Part shown: one piece after another, positions 42,808 through 51,311 of the stretch
Layout: the number at the start of each line of letters is the position of its first letter
Position numbering within the stretch: the stretch's first letter is position 1
NCBI GenBank assembly: GCA_964446835.1
Contig: CAYUQT010000001.1
Span: forward strand, 124,001 to 188,000
DNA length: 64,000 nucleotides
DNA from: CAYUQT01 sp964446835
Lineage (GTDB): Bacteria; Planctomycetota; Phycisphaerae; UBA1845; JAFGLZ01
Direction: 5' to 3'
Made by a program: the position numbers and the translations under genes
The notes under the pieces: generated by a model
What the model was told of the DNA's origin: nothing
What the model saw: the letters and a program-made list of their open reading frames with translations, nothing else
The model's database searches: none

Positions 42808-44181
42808 ATGACGTCCAGACCATCACAAGACCGGATGCCTTTGGGCCTGTCTCGATCCACCTACAAGTGGGTCGTCGTGGGCATGCTGTGGTTCATCTGT
42901 TTCTTCAACTATGCCGATCGACAGGCAATCTTCTCCATCCTGCCGGTACTCGAGACCCAGTTCGGCTTCAACAAGGCCGAACTCGGCCTGATCAGCATGG
43001 CCTTTACGCTGGTCTACGCCTTGACAGCCCCTGTGGCTGGACAGGTGGGCGATCGCTGGGCCCGCAAGTGGGTCATCCTGGGCGGCCTGTACGTTTGGAG
43101 CTTCATTACCGGCCTGACGGCCTTGTGCAGCAAGGTATGGCAATTTGTTCTGGTACGAGGCGCCGAGGGTCTGGGTGAAACCTTCTACTTCCCGGCCTCC
43201 ATGTCGCTCGTCAGCGACTATCACACCGGGGCCACGCGGTCGCGGGCGATGAGTATCCATCAAACCAGCGTCTACGTGGGAACGATCGGCGGCGGGGCAC
43301 TGGCCGGATGGCTCGCCCAGGCGTACGGCTGGCAGTATCCCTTCATCATTCTGGGCGGCGCGGGCATGCTGCTGGGGCTGGTCCTCGGCGCCTTGGTGCG
43401 CGAGCCCTCGCGCAACGAAGCCGAACGCCTGGAACGAAGTCTCATCATCGATCCAAACCCTTCTCACCCGGAAGAATCAGCCACGTTTGCCGGCGCCCAC
43501 GCCGTTCACTCGGGCGAGCCGGAACGAATCCCCCTGCTTCAATTCCTGCGCGAATTCATCTCGACGCCGACCGCCGTGGTCCTGCTGTTTGCGTTCTTCG
43601 GGGCAAATTTTGTCGCCCTGGTCTTTCTGACGTGGATGCCCACCTTCCTCAAGGAGAAGTTCGAGCTCAGCCTGGCCGTCGCCGGTGTGGGCGCCACCGT
43701 GTTCATCCAAACCGCCAGTATGGTGGGCGCGACAATCGGGGGGTTCCTGGCCGACCGCTGGCGGCAGCGAATCCCCGGCGGGCGAATCCTCGTACAGTCA
43801 CTCGGCCTGTTTCTGGGTGCCCCGTTCGTCTTCTTCTGTGGCTACACGCGCAACGGCTACGCCCTCATGGCCGCCATGACCCTCTACGGGCTGTTCAAGG
43901 GAATGTACGACTCCAACATCTGGGCGTCGCTCTACGACGTGATTCCACCCGCCCGGCGAGGCACCGTCGTCGGATTCATGAATCTGGTGGGCTGGACCGG
44001 CGGAGGACTCGGCTCTCTGGCCATCGGCGTCGTCGTCTATCGCGGAATGACCATGAGCGTCGCTATTTCGTCCACAGCCGTCCTGTACGTGGTGGCCGCC
44101 AGTCTGCTCCTGTGCGGCTCCCTCGTCTTCGCACCCCGCGATGTGGCCCGGTCGCAGGAAAGGGCCTTAACCAAGAGCTGA
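42808..44181 (+). CDS. MFS transporter
   Basis: 457 residues with about 12 hydrophobic helices. The first-loop motif after helix 2 reads GQVGDRWARKW, and MLWFICFFNYADRQAI in helix 1 resembles organic-anion/sugar-acid transporters of the ACS/phthalate group. The substrate is unknown. The neighbouring FG-GAP gene begins 44 bases after and may share the transcript. Confidence 0.87.
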   Translation: MTSRPSQDRMPLGLSRSTYKWVVVGMLWFICFFNYADRQAIFSILPVLETQFGFNKAELGLISMAFTLVYALTAPVAGQVGDRWARKWVILGGLYVWSFITGLTALCSKVWQFVLVRGAEGLGETFYFPASMSLVSDYHTGATRSRAMSIHQTSVYVGTIGGGALAGWLAQAYGWQYPFIILGGAGMLLGLVLGALVREPSRNEAERLERSLIIDPNPSHPEESATFAGAHAVHSGEPERIPLLQFLREFISTPTAVVLLFAFFGANFVALVFLTWMPTFLKEKFELSLAVAGVGATVFIQTASMVGATIGGFLADRWRQRIPGGRILVQSLGLFLGAPFVFFCGYTRNGYALMAAMTLYGLFKGMYDSNIWASLYDVIPPARRGTVVGFMNLVGWTGGGLGSLAIGVVVYRGMTMSVAISSTAVLYVVAASLLLCGSLVFAPRDVARSQERALTKS

Positions 44182-44225
44182 TTCCTTCGGACACACCACC
44201 GAAGACTCCGGAGGCACGGCCGCCA

Positions 44226-45557
44226 ATGATCCTGAGGAGCACCCTCATGTTGACCGCCATGCTCTCGCTGGCGACGGGCCTCATGACCGCCGCCGCGACC
44301 CAGCCGTTCGACGTAACCGCCGAGAAGACGGACGGGCCCATGGTCCAACCGTGGAAGTCGATCCGACAGGACACGAAATACGGGGGGCAGTGGCTGGTCG
44401 CAGGCGATCTCGATGGCGACGGACAGGCCGAACTGGTGACGGCCCGCCACGCCGACCAACGCGTGACGACGGTACTGGCGATGAAGCTCGATGGGTCGGT
44501 CCTCTGGCGATGGGGCCAGCCGGACACGGGCAAGCCCGGCCTGTACTGTGACGTACCCGTTCAGATCTACGACCTCGACGGCGACGGTCGTCAGGAAGTC
44601 TGGATCAGCGTGTCGCGATGGCTCCTCGTATTGGACGGTGCCACAGGCCGGGAGAGGCTTCGACACCCCCTGCCCACGGGACTCGACGTGGCCGACTGCA
44701 TCGCCTTCGTCAATCTCCGGGGGCTGAACCGCCCGCGAGACATCCTCATCAAAGATCGCTACCACCACCTCTGGGCGTACACCGACGACTGGAAGCCGCT
44801 GTGGGATTGGGCCCCCAAGGGCTACCTGACCTGTCATCACCCCACACCGGTGGACATCAACGGTGACGGTCGCGACGAAATCTTGGGCGGCTACTCACTG
44901 CTCGACCCGAACGGCCACGAACTGTGGACGCTCAAGTCCGACTCGATCGATCTGACCAAGGGCCACATGGACGTCTGCGATGTCATCGCCACCGGCAAGA
45001 AGCCCGAAGAGGCCCGCATGCTCGTCACCCTCTGTGGTGCGTCGGCGATCGCCCTGATCGACGGACGAGGCCAATTCCTCTGGACCGTAACGGGACGCCA
45101 TTATGAATCGATCGACTATGGCCGCATCCGCAACGACATTCCAGGCCGACAGATCGTCGTGGACGTGGCACATGCCGGCCAGTTGCAGGTCGAGTTCCTG
45201 GACGACCACGGTCACCCCCTCGGCACGATCCACTGTTTCGAAAGCCGCCACCATCGCCTGATCGACTGGAACGGAGACGGACTCGACGAGATCCTCATCG
45301 GCAACGCACTCCGCCTGTTTGACGGAAAGGGTGCGTGCATCGTACGTCTGGGCCCCGCGAATGCCTTCGAGGGGGAAACGGGCCCCCAGAAGGACAACGA
45401 CCCCGGGCCGCTGGCATTGGTGGCCGATGTGGACGGCGACGGTCGCCCCGAGATCATCCTCCATTCACCCCAGTCGATTCTCATCTACAAGAGCGACCGG
45501 GCAGCCAAGATGAGGACACCCCACGTCGGTACCGAGGTGAATTTCACGCTGTACTGA
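44226..45557 (+). CDS. Secreted FG-GAP/VCBS repeat protein
   Basis: 443 residues with a signal peptide (residues 1-24, TAAA). Five Ca-binding loops of the kind DxDGDG occur (DLDGDGQAE, DLDGDGRQE, DINGDGRDE, DWNGDGLDE, DVDGDGRPE), spaced as in integrin-like beta-propellers. Binding to a polysaccharide or protein is a common role; none is proven here. Start: ATG 44226 with GGAGG 11 bases upstream keeps the Arg of the signal peptide. ATG 44247 has a better-spaced GAGGAG but loses that charge. The frame upstream of 44226 overlaps the MFS gene and is not real. Confidence 0.8.
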   Translation: MILRSTLMLTAMLSLATGLMTAAATQPFDVTAEKTDGPMVQPWKSIRQDTKYGGQWLVAGDLDGDGQAELVTARHADQRVTTVLAMKLDGSVLWRWGQPDTGKPGLYCDVPVQIYDLDGDGRQEVWISVSRWLLVLDGATGRERLRHPLPTGLDVADCIAFVNLRGLNRPRDILIKDRYHHLWAYTDDWKPLWDWAPKGYLTCHHPTPVDINGDGRDEILGGYSLLDPNGHELWTLKSDSIDLTKGHMDVCDVIATGKKPEEARMLVTLCGASAIALIDGRGQFLWTVTGRHYESIDYGRIRNDIPGRQIVVDVAHAGQLQVEFLDDHGHPLGTIHCFESRHHRLIDWNGDGLDEILIGNALRLFDGKGACIVRLGPANAFEGETGPQKDNDPGPLALVADVDGDGRPEIILHSPQSILIYKSDRAAKMRTPHVGTEVNFTLY

Positions 45558-45624
45558 CATGATCGAATCCTTGACCGGACCGATCCCGGTGGAATAGGGT
45601 AGTCCATAAGGTGAGAAGGACGCC

Positions 45625-46185
45625 ATGAGCGACCGTGCCGAACATGATGCACCATCGCCCGATGAAGCGCTGGCGGAAGAGATGCCGACAGCCCCCTCCG
45701 AGGGGCACCCGCTGGGTCCGCTGATTGCGTTGAGTCCGGACCGCTCGCCGCTGACCCGCCTGACGGCGCTGGGCGTCCTGATCGGTGTGGGAGTGATCCT
45801 CGGGGTGGCCCGGTGGATCGACCCCAACCCCTCGGGATACGGCTCCCATCGCAGACTCGGCTTGGCACCCTGCGGTTTCCTGTACACGACCGGACTACCC
45901 TGCCCCACCTGCGGCATGACAACCACCTTTGCCCTGACGGTTCGAGGACACATCCTGAAAGCCTTGTGGGTTCAGCCGGCCGGGACCGTGCTTGCAGGCG
46001 TCACCGTCTTGCTGGGCATCACCGCCATCGTCGTCCTGATCACGGGGCGACGCCTGGAAATCAACTGGTATCGGATCAACCCCATGCACGTCCTGGTGGG
46101 GGCGCTGGTATTGTTCATTGGAAGCTGGGCCTTTAAGATCATCGTGGTTTTGTTGTCCCGCCCCCACGCGACCGGCAGCGGATGA
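45625..46185 (+). CDS. DUF2752 membrane protein
   Basis: 186 residues. The DUF2752 signature LPCPTCGMTTTFAL is followed by two to three membrane helices. The function of this family is unknown. The N-terminal 40 residues are charged and variable. AAGGA lies five bases upstream of the ATG. It heads a four-gene run with two lipoproteins and the glycosyltransferase-kinase gene. Confidence 0.8.
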   Translation: MSDRAEHDAPSPDEALAEEMPTAPSEGHPLGPLIALSPDRSPLTRLTALGVLIGVGVILGVARWIDPNPSGYGSHRRLGLAPCGFLYTTGLPCPTCGMTTTFALTVRGHILKALWVQPAGTVLAGVTVLLGITAIVVLITGRRLEINWYRINPMHVLVGALVLFIGSWAFKIIVVLLSRPHATGSG

Positions 46186-46239
46186 CGCCGCGCGGGGTCG
46201 GGAGGTTCAAGCCGGTGACTCTGCCGGAGGGCGCCACGG

Positions 46240-46893
46240 ATGGTTCCACGAAGTCGTTGGATGGTAGTCTTACCTGCGTTGATGTTGGTGTTCGGGACCG
46301 GATGTAACATCGTCAGCATGCCGTTCCTGCTGTTTGCCCCCGAACCGACCAAGAAGGTCGATGCCGAATTCACGCAGCTCAAGGGAAAGACCGTCTGCGT
46401 TCTCACCTGGGCCGAACAGGCCACGCTCTATGAGTACCCTCACGTGCAGCTTGAGATCAGCAGCTATACGCGGTACTTCCTGCGCGAGAAGTTCAAGGAC
46501 CTGAACGTCGTCTCGCCCAGCGATGTCGACAAGTACATGAAGAGCCGGCCCGACTGGGCGACCGAGCACCCCTCGCGCGTCGGCAAGCATTTCAACGCCA
46601 ACCTGGTACTGATGATCGAGTTGATGGAATTCACGACGCGGGAACCGAGCAGCCCGGGGTTGTTCCGCGGGCGGGTTCGCGCCAGAATTACCGTATACGA
46701 CCTGTCCGGCACGGAGGAACAGCCCAAGGGCATCGCCTTGAAGCCGGCCGAGGTCAACTACCCGCCCGACAAGCCGGTCGGCGTGCTCCGGGCTGACGAC
46801 CGGACGATCCGGGACGAAACCTATAAGGAGTTTGGACGCACAGTGGCTCAGAAGTTCTACGACCACGAGGTCAAGGTCAAGATCAAGGAATGA
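46240..46893 (+). CDS. Lipoprotein of unknown function (paralogue 1)
   Basis: 217 residues with a lipobox VFGTGC. The body resembles the next gene in layout: EFTQLKGKTVCVLTWAEQA, a central helical part with SPSDVDKY, then RVGKHFNANLVLMIELMEFT and RARITVYDLSG. The pattern suggests a pair of diverged paralogues. GGAGGG lies nine bases upstream. The stop overlaps the next ATG by 4 bases (ATGA), so the pair is translationally coupled. No known family recognised. Confidence 0.7.
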   Translation: MVPRSRWMVVLPALMLVFGTGCNIVSMPFLLFAPEPTKKVDAEFTQLKGKTVCVLTWAEQATLYEYPHVQLEISSYTRYFLREKFKDLNVVSPSDVDKYMKSRPDWATEHPSRVGKHFNANLVLMIELMEFTTREPSSPGLFRGRVRARITVYDLSGTEEQPKGIALKPAEVNYPPDKPVGVLRADDRTIRDETYKEFGRTVAQKFYDHEVKVKIKE

Positions 46894-47561
46894 CGACTCA
46901 CGGAACGATTCGAACGGCGCTGGTCCTGCCTGTGCTCACCGCGATGGCATGCCTGATCGGCGCTACGGGTTGCGGTGGCACCATGGGAGCGTGGGCCTAC
47001 TGGTTCGCCCCGGTACCCGAACAGGAGGTCAAAGCCGAATACAAGTTGGAGAAGAGCCGGCTCCTGATCCTCGTCGACGGGGACAAGGGCTGGTTGCCCG
47101 ACCCCGCCATCCAAAGCACGCTCACCAACGAACTGATCAAGGAGTTTGAGGAGCACAACGTCAGCCACCTGACCGTCCCCTACGAACAGATCGTCCAACT
47201 CCGCAAGAAAGACCCCAAGTTCGAACGGCGGGGTGCCCGCGAGGTCGGCAAGGACCTCAAGGCCGATCAGGTCCTCCATCTGAATGTTCACAAGTTCACC
47301 CTTCATGACGAAGTGGTGGCGCCGGCGTTCAAGGGCAAGTTCGTCCTGTCGGTCAAGGTACTCAGCACGAGCGCCGAGAAGGCCGACGATGTCCGCCTCT
47401 GGCCCAGTTCCAGCGAGGGCACGTCGGTCGAAGTCACGACGGACCTGCATATCGGCAAGGGACAGACCTACAACGATGAGCTGACACGCCGCCTCTGTAC
47501 CGAAATGGCTGAGAAGGTCGCCAAGTTGTTCTACGATCACAAGATTCCCAAACCCGTGTAA
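46890..47561 (+). CDS. Lipoprotein of unknown function (paralogue 2)
   Basis: 223 residues with a lipobox IGATGC. The same three-part layout as the preceding gene: EYKLEKSRLLILVDGD, VPYEQIVQLRKKDPKF, then REVGKDLKADQVLHLNVHKFT and KFVLSVKVLST. They probably arose by tandem duplication. It is followed 8 bases later by the glycosyltransferase-kinase gene, hinting at an envelope-building function for the set. Confidence 0.7.
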   Translation: MTTHGTIRTALVLPVLTAMACLIGATGCGGTMGAWAYWFAPVPEQEVKAEYKLEKSRLLILVDGDKGWLPDPAIQSTLTNELIKEFEEHNVSHLTVPYEQIVQLRKKDPKFERRGAREVGKDLKADQVLHLNVHKFTLHDEVVAPAFKGKFVLSVKVLSTSAEKADDVRLWPSSSEGTSVEVTTDLHIGKGQTYNDELTRRLCTEMAEKVAKLFYDHKIPKPV

Positions 47562-47569
47562 CCACCCGT

Positions 47570-49432
47570 ATGATACGTATCTGCCACCTGTTGACGTCCG
47601 ATACCTCTGATGACGCGATGGCCACTATCGGCCGGCTGCTGAGGGGGTTGGACCGCCGAGAATTCGACCAGCGAGTGGCCTGCCTCGACGGCCCCATGAC
47701 CCTGCGGGCAAAGGACGCCCTGCACGCCCCCATCCTCCGGATACATCTGCGACTGAGCAACGTCGTGCCATCCTGGAAACCCCACCCGATCCTGGCCGAC
47801 GAAACCGACGTGATTCATCTCTGGACCGACCGGCCCGTTCCCGGAATCGGCAGGACTGACCGGGGCCCTGCCCTCATCATGTCGATCCAGTCCGTCCAGG
47901 CAGCGCGACGTTCCCGTGAAGCATGGTGCGATGAAACACTCGAGGGGTTGTCCCTCGTGTGCGATACCGAATCCGCCGTTCGATCGCTTATGGACGGCGG
48001 CTACGATGGGGCCCGCTGTGTGGTGATCCCCCCGGCAGCCGAAACCCGCGGGGAAGGCCTCGCCGACGTCGCCCGTTCCGAACGACGCACACGTCTGCGC
48101 GAGCGCCTGAGGCTCTCGGCCGATCAGCCGGTGCTTCTGGCCCCCCCGCCCCCATCCCATGAGGGCGGACACTACTTCGCGGTCTGGGCCTCCGCGCTGC
48201 TCCAGCAGATGCATCCAGACATCCGCTTAATCCTGCCGGGCGAATCCACGGAACTCAACCGGCTTCGGCGGTTCGCCGCCAGCTTCCGCCTGCCGGCCGT
48301 TCTGATCACCCCCGGGTGGCGCTATGGCCTTCGAGAACTCGCAGACGCCGCCGATGTGTTTGTCTCACCGGCCCTCGGCAACGTCTCGACGGGTCCGGTC
48401 GTCCAGGCGATGGCAGCCGGTATTCCGGTAGCGGCCTCCGACGTCCCCGCCCTGCGAGAGCGGATCGAGGCCGGGGTCACGGGGCTGCTCGTCCCTCCGC
48501 AAAAACCCACCAGACTGGCCGAGGCCGTGCTGAAGCTTCTGGAAGACCGAGGCCTCTGTGAACGCCTCTCTCAAGAAGCTATCGCCCGAGCCGGCGCCGC
48601 CTTCTCGACAGCGGCCCAGGTCGATCGACATGCCGAGGTATATCGGCAGGCGACCTCTCGGCCGAAAACAAGCCGTTTCTCGGGTGGGCAAGTCCGTCGC
48701 TACTTTCAGAAGGCCATTCGGGCGATGGGCGCCGCCGATCCGCCCGAACAGATCCTCGTACAGGGGCAGGTGCATACGCGGCTCCTCGTGTTCAAGCACG
48801 ACTTCTTCGCCGCCACGGCCCTGTACGAAGGGCCCCTGGGCAAGGTGGTGCTCAAGCTGGGACGCCGGGAGTCCTTCCTCGGACTACCCCTGGCCTGGAT
48901 CGGGCGAGTGCTGATCGGCCATGAGGCCAGACTCTACGAACACCTGGACGGCATCCCGGGCGTGCCGCGATTCCTCGGACACTGGCAGGACTACGGGCTG
49001 ATGCATGAATACGTTGAGGGCCACCAACTCGCCAGGGGCGAGTGGGTCGGCGACGAGTTCTTCCCGCAACTCTCCGCCCTCATCGGCCAGGTCCACCAAC
49101 GGCACACCGCCTATGTCGACCTGGAGAAACGCGAGAATATCCTGGTTGGCGACGACGGCCGGCCCTATCTGATCGATTTTCAGATCTCCTGGCACGTGCC
49201 CTCTTCCTGGAGAGGCCACCGATTTCCCGCTCGTTTCGTGCTCAAGGTACTCCAGGATGCCGATCGCTACCACCTGCGCAAACACCATCGTCGAACGCGC
49301 CCGGATCAGTTGACCGACGAGCAGATTGAAGCCGGCCGCCGGCCGCCCTTCTACATCGCATGGCACCGGGTTCTGACCCGCCCATTCACGCGCATTCGCC
49401 GCCGCGCCCTGCGGCGAATCGAGGACGAGTAA
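47570..49432 (+). CDS. Glycosyltransferase (GT4-like) fused to a WaaP/Kdo-kinase-like domain
   Basis: 620 residues. Residues 1-360 look like a GT-B glycosyltransferase with a GT4-like second half (NVSTGPVVQAMAAGIPVAASDVPALRE around 271-297, where Glu is the typical nucleotide-sugar contact). Residues about 395-600 look like a lipopolysaccharide-core heptose/Kdo kinase. Lys429 (VVLKL), Glu452 (HEARLYEHL), catalytic Asp517 and Asn523 (YVDLEKRENILV) and metal Asp536 (DFQ) are all present. So one protein could both add a sugar and phosphorylate a sugar or lipid. It starts 8 bases after the second lipoprotein gene. Confidence 0.75.
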   Translation: MIRICHLLTSDTSDDAMATIGRLLRGLDRREFDQRVACLDGPMTLRAKDALHAPILRIHLRLSNVVPSWKPHPILADETDVIHLWTDRPVPGIGRTDRGPALIMSIQSVQAARRSREAWCDETLEGLSLVCDTESAVRSLMDGGYDGARCVVIPPAAETRGEGLADVARSERRTRLRERLRLSADQPVLLAPPPPSHEGGHYFAVWASALLQQMHPDIRLILPGESTELNRLRRFAASFRLPAVLITPGWRYGLRELADAADVFVSPALGNVSTGPVVQAMAAGIPVAASDVPALRERIEAGVTGLLVPPQKPTRLAEAVLKLLEDRGLCERLSQEAIARAGAAFSTAAQVDRHAEVYRQATSRPKTSRFSGGQVRRYFQKAIRAMGAADPPEQILVQGQVHTRLLVFKHDFFAATALYEGPLGKVVLKLGRRESFLGLPLAWIGRVLIGHEARLYEHLDGIPGVPRFLGHWQDYGLMHEYVEGHQLARGEWVGDEFFPQLSALIGQVHQRHTAYVDLEKRENILVGDDGRPYLIDFQISWHVPSSWRGHRFPARFVLKVLQDADRYHLRKHHRRTRPDQLTDEQIEAGRRPPFYIAWHRVLTRPFTRIRRRALRRIEDE

Positions 49433-49488
49433 CACCCGGCCAGGCATCCGACATCTCTGTCCGATCCCTGGCGACAAACGAATACGCC

Positions 49489-49517
49489 TTGACTTGCCCC
49501 TGCCAAGGACGTATAAG
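49489..49517 (+). promoter_or_regulatory. Sigma-70-type promoter of the MATE attenuator unit
   Basis: TTGACT at 49489-49494, exactly 17 bases, then TATAAG at 49512-49517. Transcription should start near 49524, 22 bases before the leader-peptide ATG. It is one of the best -35/-10 matches in the window. Confidence 0.75.
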
Positions 49518-49545
49518 GGCGCTATTCGGAAAAGGACCGCGAATC

Positions 49546-49605
49546 ATGGACCCGATATTCCATATGGACATCCTGATTATTCGGGAGAAACGGAGAGGCT
49601 CCTAG
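49546..49605 (+). CDS. 19-residue leader peptide upstream of the MATE exporter
   Basis: MDPIFHMDILIIREKRRGS, with AAAGGA at 49531-49536, nine bases before the ATG, and TAG at 49603-49605. Too short for a typical gene. It lies between a strong promoter and a terminator. Its stop codon sits inside a strand that can pair either way (see the attenuator entry). Arg-Glu-Lys-Arg-Arg near its end resembles the plus-X-plus motifs at which macrolides stall ribosomes; that link is inference. Confidence 0.55.
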   Translation: MDPIFHMDILIIREKRRGS

Positions 49606-49673
49606 ACCGCGCGTTCTTTCGTTGAGAACATCGAGGTCCTGGGAGTGAAAGCTCCCAGGACCTTTCTTTTTCT
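49592..49673 (+). terminator. Terminator with an alternative antiterminator ahead of the MATE gene
   Basis: Terminator: a perfect 12-bp stem, 49634-49645 with 49652-49663, a 6-base loop (TGAAAG), then TTTCTTTTT. Antiterminator: 49599-49608 (CTCCTAGACC, holding the leader stop codon) can pair with 49635-49645 by ten base pairs and one bulged C, which would destroy the terminator's left arm. A third hairpin, GGAG 49592-49595 with CTCC 49599-49602, competes for the same strand. This is the 1:2, 2:3, 3:4 logic of attenuators. Confidence 0.7.
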
Positions 49674-49690
49674 CGGAACAGTAGACATCC

Positions 49691-51184
49691 ATGACCGACT
49701 CGGCCAACCATCCCAGGCCCACCCTGACCGCAGAAGACCCCGCACAGTCGCTCGACTGCATGACCGTGCCGGTCAGTCCGGCCCCCGAGAAGCTGATGAT
49801 CGAGGCCGAAGGCAGCGACCTGCGCCTCTTGTTGAAGGTCTCAGGCCCCATCATCGTCGCAACCGTGTCGCAGACGATGATGCGATTCGTCGACTTCGCG
49901 ATGGTCAGCGGACTGGGCACCGACGCCCAGGCGGCCGTAGGAGCCAGTGGCATCTCGCTGTTCGTGCTGATCGGGTTCTGGATCGGCCTGATGAGCTGCG
50001 TCAACACGTTCGCCAGCCAGGCCCTGGGACGAAACGAACCCCATGAATGCGGAGCCTATGTCTGGCAGGCGCTCTACGTGGCGATCTTCGCCGAGCTGTC
50101 GGCCCTGCCGCTCTGGCCGCTCGTACCGTCGCTGTTTCGATTCTTCGCCCACGGCGAAAACGTCGTGCCGCAGGAAACGATCTACATGCAGATCGGCCTG
50201 CCCAGCGTCGGGTTCTTCGCCGCCGAAGTGGCGCTGTCGAACTTCTTCAACGGCATCCACCGCCCGAAAACCACCATGATCTCGGCCCTCGGCACCAACC
50301 TGCTGAACGTGGTGGGCGATTACGTCCTGATCTACGGCAAGTTCGGCTTCCCGAAGATGGGTGTGGCCGGAGCCTCGCTGGCCACGACGCTGTGCATGGG
50401 AGTCCGGGTGGTATGGCTGATCGTGGCGATGCTCTGGCCCTACTACGCTGAGCACTTCGGAACGCGCCGGATGTGGCGGTTCGATCGAACGCGGGCGATG
50501 AACCTGATTCGCATCGGATTTCCGGCCGGTGTGCAGTTCGTGATGGACATCCTGGCATGGTCGGTGTTCGTCATGTGGCTGGTCGGGCGATTCGGCCCAA
50601 AGCACCTGGCGGCGAGCAACATCGTCTGGCAGTTCTTGCACGTATCCTTCATGCCGGCGCTGGGCATCGGCATCGGTCTGACGGCGGTCGTGGGCAAGGC
50701 GATCGGCGAGGGCCGGCCCGACAAGGCCCGCCGTCGTGCCCGAATCGCAATGGCCTGCTGCGGCACCTACATGGCAAGTTGCGGTCTGACGTTCGCCTTG
50801 CTGCGAGGCCATCTGGTCGGTCTGTTCAATGATGATCCCGAGGTCGTTCGTCTGGGAGTCCAGATCATGATCTGCGGAGCGATCTTCCAGTTGTTCGATG
50901 CCATGTGCGTCGTCTATAGCAGTGCGCTCAAGGGCGCCGGCGACACCGTCTGGCCCGCGGTGGCACTCGTGGTCACCTGCTGGACGCTGCTGATCGGCGG
51001 CGGCACTGTGATCGTCCATGTTGCCCCGGGTATCGGATCCTTAGGCCCTTGGATCGCCGGTGCGACTTACGTTATTGTTTTGGGTTTGATCCTGGCCGGA
51101 AGATGGTGGCGAGGAGGCTGGTTGAAGATTGACATCTTCGCCCGAAAGGAGCCCGTCGCCGACACCGGTCAATTGAATGGCTGA
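49691..51184 (+). CDS. MATE-family multidrug/metabolite exporter
   Basis: 497 residues with 12 hydrophobic helices in two homologous halves (VSGPIIVATVSQTMMRFVDFAMVSGLG in the first; LIRIGFPAGVQFVMDILAW in the second). These are the features of MATE antiporters that export cationic drugs or metabolites. The substrate is unknown. The ATG at 49691 is about 18 bases after the T-tract of the attenuator. Its ribosome site is weak (GGAA, 12 bases upstream), so expression may depend on the leader transcript. Confidence 0.9.
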   Translation: MTDSANHPRPTLTAEDPAQSLDCMTVPVSPAPEKLMIEAEGSDLRLLLKVSGPIIVATVSQTMMRFVDFAMVSGLGTDAQAAVGASGISLFVLIGFWIGLMSCVNTFASQALGRNEPHECGAYVWQALYVAIFAELSALPLWPLVPSLFRFFAHGENVVPQETIYMQIGLPSVGFFAAEVALSNFFNGIHRPKTTMISALGTNLLNVVGDYVLIYGKFGFPKMGVAGASLATTLCMGVRVVWLIVAMLWPYYAEHFGTRRMWRFDRTRAMNLIRIGFPAGVQFVMDILAWSVFVMWLVGRFGPKHLAASNIVWQFLHVSFMPALGIGIGLTAVVGKAIGEGRPDKARRRARIAMACCGTYMASCGLTFALLRGHLVGLFNDDPEVVRLGVQIMICGAIFQLFDAMCVVYSSALKGAGDTVWPAVALVVTCWTLLIGGGTVIVHVAPGIGSLGPWIAGATYVIVLGLILAGRWWRGGWLKIDIFARKEPVADTGQLNG

Positions 51185-51311
51185 TGATCGCTATCGAGCC
51201 ACCGTTCACCGAAACGCCGAGCCTTTAAAGAGCGCCTCGGTCGAAGCATCGCTCAGGACAGCGACGCGCGGGTGTGCTGAACATCGTTTTCTCAGACAGA
51301 GCAGGTTAACC

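Noticed and set aside
43308..44225. N-terminal extension of the FG-GAP gene
   Set aside because: It overlaps the MFS gene in another frame and has no conserved sequence; the real start is at 44226 or 44247.
51185..51311. T-box upstream of ileS
   Set aside because: No T-box core sequence or terminator/antiterminator pair was seen in the 127-base leader.
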